Origin: an uncultured Clostridia bacterium
GTDB lineage: Bacteria; Bacillota; Clostridia; TANB77; CAG-508
DNA length: 34,562 nucleotides
Assembly (NCBI GenBank): GCA_944387535.1
Contig: CALXFI010000008.1
Coordinates: forward strand, 1-34,562
Direction: 5' to 3'
This document shows positions 24,405 to 32,182 of this stretch, piece by piece. The number at the start of each line of letters is the position of its first letter. The first letter of the stretch is position 1. The notes beneath the pieces are model-generated. The model ran no database searches. It was not told where the DNA came from and saw only the letters and a list, made by a program, of their open reading frames with translations. Position numbers and translations under genes: made by a program.

Positions 24405-25019
24405 TTATTCTTTCTCCTTTGCTTTTACTATAATTCTTTCTTTTGAGTCATTTGTACAAGTAATTAACGTTACTTCCTTTTTATTATTAGTTTCTTGTGA
24501 TAAACAACTTACATCTTCTGGTAAGACCTTATATATGTTATAAATTTCATATTCTACTTTTCCTACATTATTATCTACAACCCAAATGTTATCTCCTATA
24601 CTCAAATCTTTTAAATCATGAAACATATTCTTATTTTTAAAATTATGTCCTGCTATACAAAAGTTTCCGGCAGTATTTGGCTTTGCTCCCCAAAATCTCA
24701 CAACTGAAATTTTTAATGCTTCATTTGAATATGTTTTTAATACATAAGTTTCTAAATTTATTTTAGGTATTTCTAGTTTTGCTATAACATCATATCCTTT
24801 ATATTCTAAATCCACTTCTTCTTTTGGATATTCTTTTTGTATCTCTTCTTTTTCTATTTCATAACTATTACTTACATTTGTACTAACATTTTGTATTCTA
24901 TAATTTTCCTCTTTTAAATTATTTTCTTTATATTCTTCTACTCCAAGCCAAGTTAAAATACTAAAAATAATTGTAACTAAAAAGATATTAACAACTCTTT
25001 TTTTATTTTTTGTTTTCAT
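24405..25019 (-). CDS. sortase (module 2)
   Basis: A 204-aa transpeptidase with an N-terminal membrane helix (about 10-26) and the sortase barrel. His125 is in CIAGHNF, Cys188 in TLITCTNDS and Arg195 in ERIIVKA, all in the family order. It shares with the module 1 sortase the sequences GGYDVLGQLVIEK/KGYDVIAKLEIPK and CICGHN/CIAGHN, so the two are paralogues. Small size and motifs suggest a class D-like enzyme. The ATG at 25019 follows GGAAGGAAAAGCAA. The LPKTG cohesin encoded 75 bases upstream is the natural substrate. Its stop abuts the start of the glucosaminidase gene, indicating translational coupling. Confidence 0.9.
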   Translation of the reverse strand: MKTKNKKRVVNIFLVTIIFSILTWLGVEEYKENNLKEENYRIQNVSTNVSNSYEIEKEEIQKEYPKEEVDLEYKGYDVIAKLEIPKINLETYVLKTYSNEALKISVVRFWGAKPNTAGNFCIAGHNFKNKNMFHDLKDLSIGDNIWVVDNNVGKVEYEIYNIYKVLPEDVSCLSQETNNKKEVTLITCTNDSKERIIVKAKEKE

Positions 25020-25043
25020 TTGCTTTTCCTTCCCAATTAGAGA

Positions 25044-25084
25044 TACTTACTTTTATATGTAAGCAAATGAGAAAAATCTCATTT
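25044..25084 (-). promoter_or_regulatory. tandem hairpins between cohesin and sortase genes
   Basis: Two stem-loops lie in the 75-base gap. The first in transcription order is AAATGAGA/TCTCATTT (25065-25084, loop of four). The second is CTTAC/GTAAG (about 25047-25062). Neither has a strong U run. They could lower read-through or protect the cohesin mRNA end, giving more cohesin than sortase. Confidence 0.45.
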
Positions 25085-25093
25085 ACTTTTTTG

Positions 25094-26161
25094 TTATTTT
25101 ACATTTTTCTTTTTGTTATAATAAATAATTGTTCCAGTTAATATAATTAATATAGTAGAAATTGGAAGATAGATATTTATACCTGTCTTTGGAAGTTTAG
25201 TAGGCATTGTATTTCCAGTTGTATTTTCTGTTACATTTTCTTCTACTTCTACTGGTGGTGTTATTTCTTCTTCTGGAGTATTTTCTGTTGTTCCACCTGT
25301 TGTTGGAGGTAGTGTTTCCACCTGTTCTGCTACTGTAAAGTCAAATGTTTTTTCAGCTATTACTGCATCTGAATTTTCTCTATCTATTAATTTTAATGTA
25401 ATTTGGTAATCCCCTGCTTCACTAAATATTCCTCTAACGTTTAAAACTTGTGATACATCTTTTCCTCCAATTGCATATCCTTGTTCTTCTCCCCAACCAC
25501 TTTCAATTATGTCATGGTCTAATTGAGCCTCATCTGTTCCTATTAACTGTACATCTCCTGCTCCTGTACTTTCAGCTATAAGTCTTGCTTTGTTATAATA
25601 TTTTCCCATAGGTGAAGAATAAGATAATTTCATTTCATTTTCTTCCCCTTTTATTAGTGTTCCGTTTACTGATTCTAAGTTTAATGTATAATCTATATAT
25701 TGTGGCTCAACTGTTACGTTTTTAGTGATTGGTGTTGTTATATCATCATAATTTACAGAAGCATCTGAGTTTGCTAGTCCTTCTGCTGTTATATTAAATT
25801 CAGTTGGATTTGATGTTGTTAAATTTTCCTTTGCTCTAAACGTTACACTCATATTTGTACGTGGATTTGTTCCTCCAGTACTGTCATAGAAAACTACTCT
25901 TACTTTAGTTCCTGTATCGTTTGGTGTTCCACCTTCGCTTGATACATATTCAAATATGCTATTATCATAAGCAACATCAAATGTATATGAACCTAAAGCC
26001 TCTCCAAATTCTATATTTACTCTTACTTCTTCACCTGGTCTTACTAAGTCCTTAGAAGTTTCGACATTTACTGAATTTAATTGGTCTGCATATACATTTC
26101 CTGTAAAAACAGCTACACTTATTATCATTAAAATTGCAATTAAACTAACTATTTTTTTCAT
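25094..26161 (-). CDS. LPKTG-anchored cohesin-domain protein
   Basis: A 355-aa wall protein. Signal peptide about 1-25 (ends VYA-DQL). A cohesin-like domain spans about 27-150: VETSKDLVRPGEEVRVNIEF, SYTFDVAYDNSIFEYVSSEG and NMSVTFRAKENLTT follow the usual cohesin strand order. A second beta-sandwich domain at about 155-292 is of unknown type. A Pro/Glu/Thr linker (about 295-320) leads to the sorting signal LPKTG (323-327), a hydrophobic helix and the basic tail NKKKNVK. The ATG has AAAGGAGGAATTTTTAA upstream. First gene of module 2, followed by sortase, glucosaminidase-dockerin and the membrane cohesin. The dockerin enzyme two genes downstream is its likely partner. Confidence 0.87.
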   Translation of the reverse strand: MKKIVSLIAILMIISVAVFTGNVYADQLNSVNVETSKDLVRPGEEVRVNIEFGEALGSYTFDVAYDNSIFEYVSSEGGTPNDTGTKVRVVFYDSTGGTNPRTNMSVTFRAKENLTTSNPTEFNITAEGLANSDASVNYDDITTPITKNVTVEPQYIDYTLNLESVNGTLIKGEENEMKLSYSSPMGKYYNKARLIAESTGAGDVQLIGTDEAQLDHDIIESGWGEEQGYAIGGKDVSQVLNVRGIFSEAGDYQITLKLIDRENSDAVIAEKTFDFTVAEQVETLPPTTGGTTENTPEEEITPPVEVEENVTENTTGNTMPTKLPKTGINIYLPISTILIILTGTIIYYNKKKNVK

Positions 26162-26273
26162 TTAAAAATTCCTCCTTTTTTATTTATATATTTTTATTAT
26201 GTCGATTTTTGTTATTTTTTATTTAGTAATTTTTAGAAGGATTTTTTAAATATTAATTTTAAAGCAAAAAAAA

Positions 26274-26298
26274 AGTAATAGAAATTTTTTCTATTACT
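26274..26298 (-). terminator. terminator of undecaprenol kinase gene
   Basis: Perfect 11-bp arms AGTAATAGAAA (26274-26284) and TTTCTATTACT (26288-26298), loop of three, followed on the minus strand by a run of T. Confidence 0.88.
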
Positions 26299-26309
26299 AA
26301 TTTTTTATT

Positions 26310-26687
26310 TTATTTTATAAAATCTAAAATTTTTGGAATAAATATAATTAAACCTACAATTATACTTCCAATCGCTAAAACTAAAACTGCTCCCGCTGCT
26401 ATGTCTTTTGCAATTTTTGCTTTTTCATTTTTCTCCATAGTTATCATATCAACTACTGTTTCTATAACTGTATTAAACAATTCAGCTGATATTACTAAAG
26501 AAAACATTATTACTAAAATTATCCAATCTAATGAACTTACCTTTAACACTATCCCTGCAATTATTACAAGTATCATTACTAATATATGTATTTTCATATT
26601 TTGTTCTGTTTTAAATGATGTAACTATTCCAGCAAAAGCATATTTAAAACTATTTATTAATTTTTTCGTTTTTGTTTTCATTAACAT
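26310..26687 (-). CDS. dgkA: diacylglycerol/undecaprenol kinase DgkA
   Basis: A small integral membrane kinase, 125 aa, of the DgkA family; Gram-positive members phosphorylate undecaprenol. After an N-terminal amphipathic start (SFKYAFAGIVTSFKTEQNMKIH, with the conserved Glu and Asn of EQNMKIH) come three membrane helices (about 32-50, 54-70, 95-118). The signature is ISAELFNTVIETVVDMI, with the conserved Glu and Asn residues in AELFNTxIE. It overlaps the end of the PAP2 gene by 38 bases. ATG 26687 or ATG 26681 could both serve. With the PAP2 phosphatase it probably recycles the C55 lipid carrier for cell wall synthesis. Confidence 0.9.
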   Translation of the reverse strand: MLMKTKTKKLINSFKYAFAGIVTSFKTEQNMKIHILVMILVIIAGIVLKVSSLDWIILVIMFSLVISAELFNTVIETVVDMITMEKNEKAKIAKDIAAGAVLVLAIGSIIVGLIIFIPKILDFIK

Positions 26688-27333
26688 CTTCTCTTTCTAT
26701 TATATATTTTTTTGCAAAAGTTGTATAAATTATTAAGTAGCATACTGATATCATAAATCCTGCTATTACATCACTTGTATAATGTACTCCTAAATATATT
26801 CTACTTATTCCAATCAATATTATTAAAATACTTAGGAACGTCGTTAATATTACTTTTAGTTTTTTATTTTTTAAATATTTAATACTCAAATAAATCAAAA
26901 ATCCATAAAATGCCATTGATATCATCGAATGTCCAGATGGGAAACTATATCCTGTTTCGAGAATTAACCTAAATTCATCTGGTCTTGGTCTTTGTATTAT
27001 ATTTTTTAAAAGTAGATTTAATACTGTTGCAATTATTAAATTAAGTAAAATGCAAAAACTTATTTTTTTATTTTTTATTAATAAAAACAATATTATTGTT
27101 AATGTGCAAATTACTATTACTCCACCTAAGTTCGTTATTACAATTGCAATCGGTGTTACAGATGGATTTATTATACTAGAAATTAGACCATATCCTATTA
27201 TATCTAATTTCATTATTTCTTTTTCAAATACATCTTCTACAATTGCAAGTATCATTATTAATAAAATAAATAATATTATCCACTTTAAGTTTTTTACTCC
27301 TAAATTTTTTACTTTCGTTATCTTCTCTTTCAT
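26650..27333 (-). CDS. PAP2-family phosphatase
   Basis: A 227-aa integral membrane phosphatase. The three acid-phosphatase motifs are KNIIQRPRPD (KxxxxxxRP type), PSGHSM, and SRIYLGVHYTSDVIAG (SRxxxxxHxxxD), with about five membrane helices around them. Family members dephosphorylate undecaprenyl pyrophosphate or phosphatidic acid-type lipids. The frame opens at 27393 but ATG 27333 (MKEKITKV), preceded by AAAAGAGAAAT, fits the family better. It overlaps dgkA downstream. A promoter with TTGCAA and TATAAA, 16 bases apart, lies at 27458-27485. Confidence 0.9.
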   Translation of the reverse strand: MKEKITKVKNLGVKNLKWIILFILLIMILAIVEDVFEKEIMKLDIIGYGLISSIINPSVTPIAIVITNLGGVIVICTLTIILFLLIKNKKISFCILLNLIIATVLNLLLKNIIQRPRPDEFRLILETGYSFPSGHSMISMAFYGFLIYLSIKYLKNKKLKVILTTFLSILIILIGISRIYLGVHYTSDVIAGFMISVCYLIIYTTFAKKYIIEREDVNENKNEKINK

Positions 27334-27457
27334 TTTATTTCTCTTTTCTAAAAAGTATAGGTATATTTTAGCATTTATTATAGAAAATGGCAAATGTTTT
27401 CTGTCCTTTATCTTTACACTTTTGTCTTAATATTTTTCTTTTTCGTTTATTTTATTA

Positions 27458-27485
27458 TTTATACCATAAAAAACATTTTTTGCAA
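27458..27485 (-). promoter_or_regulatory. promoter of PAP2-dgkA operon
   Basis: Minus strand TTGCAA (27485-27480), 16-base spacer, TATAAA (27463-27458). It lies about 125 bases before the PAP2 start codon. Confidence 0.5.
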
Positions 27486-27526
27486 GCATTTTTAGATAAA
27501 TTTTTTATTTCTATAAAATTCATGTT

Positions 27527-27576
27527 TGAAATAAGGCAACCACAATCCCACTGGCTTTAGACAATGGGTAGTTCAC
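27527..27576 (+). repeat. solo IS605-like right end
   Basis: Fifty bases with the hairpin CCCACTGG/CAATGGG core and the tip GGGTAGTTCAC, identical at the tip to the right end of the complete IS605-type element (3257-3290, reverse strand). The first 40 bases match the solo end at 6611-6650 (opposite strand) at 37 positions. No transposase is nearby, so this is a remnant or a non-autonomous short element. It lies between the PAP2 and copZ genes. Confidence 0.65.
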
Positions 27577-27603
27577 CTAATTTTAACAATTTTAATAACA
27601 AAA

Positions 27604-27629
27604 AAGATATCACCAATTTGTGATATCTT
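27604..27629 (-). terminator. terminator of copper operon
   Basis: 10-bp arms AAGATATCAC and GTGATATCTT with a 6-base loop, followed on the minus strand by TTTTTTG, just past the copZ stop codon. Confidence 0.88.
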
Positions 27630-27641
27630 ATTATATTACTA

Positions 27642-27860
27642 TTATGCTACTTCATATCCTGCATCTTCTACTGCTTTCTTTAAAACATTATCATCTACAT
27701 CTTCTTTTAAAGTAACCTCTGCTGTTTTGTTTTCTAAGCTTACTTTTACAGATTTTACTCCTTTTACTTCTTTTAAAGCTGTTTCTACCTTTTTAACACA
27801 GTGCATACAGCTCATCCCTTCAATATTTAATGTTTTTACAATTTTATTTCCTCCAAACAT
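27642..27860 (-). CDS. copZ: copper chaperone CopZ
   Basis: A 72-aa heavy-metal-associated (HMA) protein with the copper-binding loop GMSCMHC (Cys18 and Cys21) and the ferredoxin-like pattern VKKVETALKEVKGVKSVKVS, then KTAEVTLKEDVDDNVLKKAV. It carries Cu(I) to the CopA ATPase. The ATG at 27860 follows AAAGGAGGAATAAGA. The short N-terminal extension MFGGNKI is unusual but harmless. Last gene of csoR-copA-copZ, ending in a strong terminator. Confidence 0.92.
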   Translation of the reverse strand: MFGGNKIVKTLNIEGMSCMHCVKKVETALKEVKGVKSVKVSLENKTAEVTLKEDVDDNVLKKAVEDAGYEVA

Positions 27861-27926
27861 TCTTATTCCTCCTTTATATTTTTTAATTTATTTGGAAGTG
27901 AGACAAAAAGCCCCATCCACAATGTA

Positions 27927-30134
27927 TCATCTTAACCTTAAAGCATTTAGTATTACTGTTAAACTACTTAGTGTCATGGCTATTCCTGCTATCATAGGAT
28001 TTATTGATATTCCTATTGGTTTTAATATTCCTATTGCAATTGGTATCATTAAACTGTTATAGAAAAATGCCCAGAATAGGTTTTGTTTTATATTTCTTAT
28101 TGTCTTTTTACTAATTAATATTAAATCTAATATTTTGCTTAAGTCATTTTTCATTAAGATAACATCTGATGAGTCCATTGCAATATCTGTTCCAGAATTT
28201 ACACTAACACCTATATCTGCGCTTGTTAATGCTGGACTATCATTTATTCCATCTCCACACATTAAAACTTTCTTTCCTTGTTTTTTTAACTCTTTTATTG
28301 TATTTGTTTTCTCTTCTGGCACTACATCTGCTATTACTTTTGTTATTCCTATTTCTTTTGCTATTAATTTTGCAGTTTCTTCATTATCTCCTGTTAGCAT
28401 TATTGTTTCTATATTATTTTCATTTAATTTCTTTATTACGTCTTTTACATTTTCTCTTACTAAATCATTTACTCCGATTAAAGCAATTATTTTATTTTCT
28501 TCTACTACATATATAATACTATTTCCTTTTTTAGCTAATTTACTTTCTTCTTCTTTTATTTTCTCATCATTATTTTCTATTCCAAAATGTTCTAATATTT
28601 TATAATTTCCAAGTTTATATTCTTTTCCTTCTACTTTTCCTGTTATTCCTAAACCACTTAAATTTTTAAAATCCTCTATATTGTATTTTCCTAGTTTATG
28701 TTCTTTTAAATATTCTTCAAATGCTTTTGCTATTGGATGTGTTGATTTTGCTTCTATGCTCCCTGTTATTCTTAATATTTCTTCTTCATCCAAATTACTA
28801 CTATAATTTACAACTTTAGAAATTTTCAATTTTCCATAAGTTAATGTTCCTGTTTTATCAAATACTATTGTATCTATATTTCTAGCATTTTCTAATATCT
28901 CACTTTTCTTTACTAATATTCCATTCTTCGCACATTTTCCTTCACTTACTACGATTGCAAGTGGTGTTGCTAAACCTAAGCTACAAGGACATGCAACTAC
29001 TAATACTGTTACAAATGTTGTTAATGCTTCACCAACACCAAAACCTAACAATAAATAAGCTATAAATGATATAATTGCAATTAATATTACTATTGGTACA
29101 AAATATCCACTTACTTTATCCGCTACTCTTGCTATGGGTGCTTTTGTATTACTTGCTTCTACTACTAATTTTACAATTTGAGATATGGTAGAGTCTCTTC
29201 CTATCTTTTCTGCTTCATACTCTAAATATCCATCATAATTAATACTTCCTGCAATTACTTTGTCACCAACTTTTTTACTTACTGGCTTACTTTCTCCTGT
29301 TAAAAATGACTCATCTAAATGTGCTTTTCCACTTATTATTTTCCCATCTACTGATATTCTATCTCCTGCATGGCTAACTACTGTATCACCTTTTTTTATT
29401 TCATCTATTGTTACTTGCTTTTCAACACCATCTATTTTTACAATAGCTTTATTGGGTGTTATTTGTACTAGTTTCTGAATTGCTTCTTTTGTTTTATCTT
29501 TGCTTATTCCGTCTAAGTATCTACCTAATTTTATAAAGAATATTACTATTGCTGATGACTCAAAATACAATTCATGTACATAAGAGTTATCTCCTCTTAT
29601 TATCATTATCATACTATATGTACTATATAAGAAGCTACTTAAAACGCCTACTGCAACCAATGTATCCATGTTAGGATCTTTATGTATTAAGTTCTTAAAT
29701 CCATTTTTTATAATATCAAATCCATATATTAAGAATAATATTGTAAGTACAAATAATGTTACAGCATAATTTATTGGATTTTCACTCATATTTAAAAATT
29801 CTGGATTTGGAAGTCCTATCATATGCCCCATTGATATGTACAACAAGACAACTGCAAGTACTCCAAATATTACAAATAATATTTTATCTCTCTTATGGTT
29901 ATTTTCTTCTTCTTTTCCAGTATATTCTCCTAAACTTTTAAACCCTGCTTTTTTTACAAATGTATCTAACATTTTTCTATCTACTTTTGTTTCGTCATAT
30001 TCTATTTGTGCAGTTGCCATAACTAGATTTACAGTAGCAGATATTATTCCATCTTGTTTATTTAAATATTTTTCTAATCCGTTAGAACATGCACTACATG
30101 TCATACCACTTATTTTTAATACAACCTTTTGCAT
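27927..30134 (-). CDS. copA: copper-exporting P1B-ATPase CopA
   Basis: A 735-aa Cu(I) efflux pump. One N-terminal HMA domain has GMTCSAC (Cys13, Cys16). Then come membrane helices, actuator TGES (279-282), the transmembrane copper site CPC (382-384) in VVACPCSLGLATP, phosphorylation site DKTGTLT (Asp426), the HP motif STHPIAKAF of P1B pumps, and GDGINDSPAL. A C-terminal helix pair contains the Asn-Ser and Met-Ser residues of copper pumps (YNSLMIPIA, MIAGIAMTLSSL). The ATG overlaps the csoR stop by one base, so translation is coupled. Regulated by CsoR. Confidence 0.95.
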   Translation of the reverse strand: MQKVVLKISGMTCSACSNGLEKYLNKQDGIISATVNLVMATAQIEYDETKVDRKMLDTFVKKAGFKSLGEYTGKEEENNHKRDKILFVIFGVLAVVLLYISMGHMIGLPNPEFLNMSENPINYAVTLFVLTILFLIYGFDIIKNGFKNLIHKDPNMDTLVAVGVLSSFLYSTYSMIMIIRGDNSYVHELYFESSAIVIFFIKLGRYLDGISKDKTKEAIQKLVQITPNKAIVKIDGVEKQVTIDEIKKGDTVVSHAGDRISVDGKIISGKAHLDESFLTGESKPVSKKVGDKVIAGSINYDGYLEYEAEKIGRDSTISQIVKLVVEASNTKAPIARVADKVSGYFVPIVILIAIISFIAYLLLGFGVGEALTTFVTVLVVACPCSLGLATPLAIVVSEGKCAKNGILVKKSEILENARNIDTIVFDKTGTLTYGKLKISKVVNYSSNLDEEEILRITGSIEAKSTHPIAKAFEEYLKEHKLGKYNIEDFKNLSGLGITGKVEGKEYKLGNYKILEHFGIENNDEKIKEEESKLAKKGNSIIYVVEENKIIALIGVNDLVRENVKDVIKKLNENNIETIMLTGDNEETAKLIAKEIGITKVIADVVPEEKTNTIKELKKQGKKVLMCGDGINDSPALTSADIGVSVNSGTDIAMDSSDVILMKNDLSKILDLILISKKTIRNIKQNLFWAFFYNSLMIPIAIGILKPIGISINPMIAGIAMTLSSLTVILNALRLR

Positions 30135-30427
30135 TATTGAAACCTCCTAAATAAATTTACTACTTCATCTATTATTTCATAGTTTCCTTTTTCTAAATCA
30201 TTTAAAACACAATTATACATATGATTTTCCAAAATATGATTAGCCAAACTTTTTATTGATTTATTTATAGCTGATAGCTGAATTAGTACATCATCGCAAT
30301 ATCTATCTTCTTCTATCATTTTTTTTACGCCTCTTACTTGTCCTTCTATTCTATTTAGTCTATTATTTATCGTTTTCTTTTCTTGTTCACTTCTTTTTGT
30401 TTGTTTTTTACAACAATTATCCTCCAA
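30134..30427 (-). CDS. csoR: copper-sensing repressor CsoR
   Basis: A 97-aa all-helical repressor of the CsoR/RcnR family. Copper ligands Cys44, His69 and Cys73 have the diagnostic spacing (25 and 4 residues) in RYCDDV and NHMYNC. RLNRIEGQVRGVKKMI is the conserved first helix that touches DNA. The frame opens at a GTG at 30436, but the predicted transcription start is near 30441 and GAGGTGAG lies six bases before the TTG at 30427, so the TTG is preferred. Binding of Cu(I) releases the operator in its own promoter. Overlaps copA by one base. Confidence 0.92.
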   Translation of the reverse strand: MEDNCCKKQTKRSEQEKKTINNRLNRIEGQVRGVKKMIEEDRYCDDVLIQLSAINKSIKSLANHILENHMYNCVLNDLEKGNYEIIDEVVNLFRRFQ

Positions 30428-30447
30428 CTTTCTCACCTCGAACTATA

Positions 30448-30476
30448 TTATATACCCCACCCGGTATTTTGTAAAG
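30448..30476 (-). promoter_or_regulatory. csoR-copA-copZ promoter with CsoR operator in spacer
   Basis: Minus strand: -35 TTTACA (30476-30471), exactly 17 bases, -10 TATAAT (30453-30448). The spacer holds ATACCGGGTGGGGTAT, a GC-rich dyad typical of CsoR operators and striking in this AT-rich DNA. A second ATACCCCCC arm lies just upstream (about 30478-30486). Confidence 0.85.
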
Positions 30477-30486
30477 AGGGGGGTAT

Positions 30487-31132
30487 CACAAAATATATAA
30501 AAGGGAAAGGTCCATGCAACGCCCGTATTAATACGAGTAACTGTTTTTTGAACGATTCCCTTAAAGATATAACAAATAAACTTTTAGTCAAATTCCTATC
30601 AATGGAATTGATACGATAAAATTGTATAGAATCAAATTATAATTAGAATATTTCCCATATAGTATATTGATTTAATATCTAATATTATTTTAGTAGTAAA
30701 CCACCAACCATTAAGCCATTTGTAATTTTAGTTCTTCTAATTCCTTTTCACTAATATGAGTATATTGTATTATTTTCTTAATTAGTAATATAATACCTCC
30801 TTTTTTACAAATTTACACTTTTTTTGAATTTTTTTAGACCGAAATTTTATAAATTAATTTTACTGAAAACTTCACCTAATTTGGCTTAGCTCTACTGATT
30901 TAAAACTTAAATTTTATTTACAACGTAGAAGTATGTTAACATATTTTTTAATATATTGCAAGCTTTTCTTAAAATTCTCTATTTTTTATTTTATTATTAG
31001 ATTTATTCTAAATTTTTCTTACTTTACCTATTGAATATTTTCGTTTTTTTGTATATAATTCAAGTGTAATTGGAAATATTTTCCATATAATATATTGTTT
31101 TTAATATTTTATATTGTTTTTTAGGAGTAATT
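30487..31132. other. non-coding interval between copper operon and reverse transcriptase
   Basis: About 650 bases without a convincing gene. It holds a perfect 12-bp palindrome CGTATTAATACG (30524-30535), a minus-strand frame of about 27 codons ending at 30711 with an AAAAAAGGAGGT site but only ATA/ATT start codons, and two copies of a 60-base AT-rich segment (30641-30701 and 31066-31130). No RNA gene was recognised. Confidence 0.5.
30641..31130 (+). repeat. imperfect direct repeat of RT leader
   Basis: 30641-30701 and 31066-31130 align over about 60 bases with one or two gaps at roughly 75-80 percent identity, sharing AATATTT, CATATA and TATATTG blocks in order. The second copy is the immediate upstream region of the reverse transcriptase gene; the first is followed by no matching gene. 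The AT-rich background weakens the case. Confidence 0.45.
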
Positions 31133-32104
31133 ATGAAAAGATACGGTTATTTATATGAAGATACTTATAAGTTTGAAAATATTTTATCAGCTTATAACGA
31201 AGTTTGTAAAAATACTAGAAACAAAAGAAGAGTTGCTAATTTAAAAGAATATAAATCTATTTATATCACTAGAGTTCATGACATATTAGAAAGTAGAAGT
31301 TATGTAGTTGGACCTTATAATAAGTTTATTATATATGAACCAAAAAAACGAGAAATCGTAAGTCAAAATGTCCAAGACAAAATTATAAACCATTTAGTTG
31401 CAAGATTTATTCTTTATCCTGCAATACTTCCTTGTCTTTTAGATGTAAATGTAGCTAGCAGAAAAGATATGGGAACTCATAGAGGAGTAGAACTTGCATT
31501 AAAATTCCATAATAAATGTAAAATTAAATATGGTACTTACTATGTATTAAAATGTGACGTAAGTAAATTCTTCTCTAACATAGACCATGATATTCTAAAA
31601 GAAAAATTAAAGCGAAGAATAAAGGATAAAGATGCCTTAAAAATCGTTTTTGATATTATTGATAGCAATTCTCAAGGATTATATATTGGGTCTATGACAA
31701 GCCAAGTTTTAGCAATATTTTATTTAAATGATATGGATCACTTTATAAAAGAGAAACTAAAGATAAAATATTATGTTAGATATCAAGACGACTTTTTACT
31801 TTTTCATCCTTCTAAAGATTATCTAAAATATTGTTTAAAAGAGATCGAAAAGTTTTTAGAAAAAGAAAAGTTAACTTTAAATGTAAAAACAAGAATATAT
31901 AAAAACACTGATAATTTTCTATTTTTAGGAAGAGATAAATATGGTAGATATGCACGTTATAGAAATGTAAAAAGGAAATTAAAAAATAAATATTATCTTT
32001 ATCAAAAGGATTTAATTTCTTTAGGTAGTTTTATAAGTAGCTTAAGATGTTACCAAACTTTATGTAATAGGAATAATCTATTTAAAAAGAAAAGCGATAA
32101 TTAA
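31133..32104 (+). CDS. reverse transcriptase, DGR-like
   Basis: A 323-aa RNA-directed DNA polymerase. It starts MKRYGYLYEDTYKFENI. Motif A is VLKCDVSKFFSNIDHDIL (Asp142), motif B GLYIGSMTSQVLAIFYLND (GxxxSQ rather than GxxxSP), motif C YVRYQDD (217-220), then LTLNVKT and FLFLG. The catalytic Asp triad is complete. GxxxSQ is the marker of diversity-generating retroelement RTs, but no avd gene, template repeat or variable repeat was found, and the VTG motif of retrons is absent, so the class is open. The ATG follows TTAGGAGTAATT. The stop codon sits against the left end of an IS66 element; the C-terminus may be slightly altered by it. Confidence 0.88.
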   Translation: MKRYGYLYEDTYKFENILSAYNEVCKNTRNKRRVANLKEYKSIYITRVHDILESRSYVVGPYNKFIIYEPKKREIVSQNVQDKIINHLVARFILYPAILPCLLDVNVASRKDMGTHRGVELALKFHNKCKIKYGTYYVLKCDVSKFFSNIDHDILKEKLKRRIKDKDALKIVFDIIDSNSQGLYIGSMTSQVLAIFYLNDMDHFIKEKLKIKYYVRYQDDFLLFHPSKDYLKYCLKEIEKFLEKEKLTLNVKTRIYKNTDNFLFLGRDKYGRYARYRNVKRKLKNKYYLYQKDLISLGSFISSLRCYQTLCNRNNLFKKKSDN

Positions 32105-32182
32105 GTAAGCGGTCAATAAAAACACGTATTGAATATCTCCTATCTCCATTATAGAATAAAGAAAAAAATGGAGGTAGTTGAT

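Noticed and set aside
30383..30619. Plus-strand 78-codon frame across the copper promoter
   Set aside because: It crosses csoR and its operator, has no ribosome binding site and shows no recognisable protein features.
30711..30800. Minus-strand small gene with GGAGGT site
   Set aside because: Only ATA or ATT codons are available as starts; listed as a remnant within the non-coding interval rather than as a gene.
30641..31130. Template repeat/variable repeat pair of a diversity-generating retroelement
   Set aside because: Differences between the two copies include gaps and many base types, not adenine-specific changes, and neither copy lies in a protein-coding 3' end.
31133..32104. Retron reverse transcriptase
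   Set aside because: The VTG signature is absent, motif B reads GxxxSQ, and no msr/msd-like structure is recognisable upstream.
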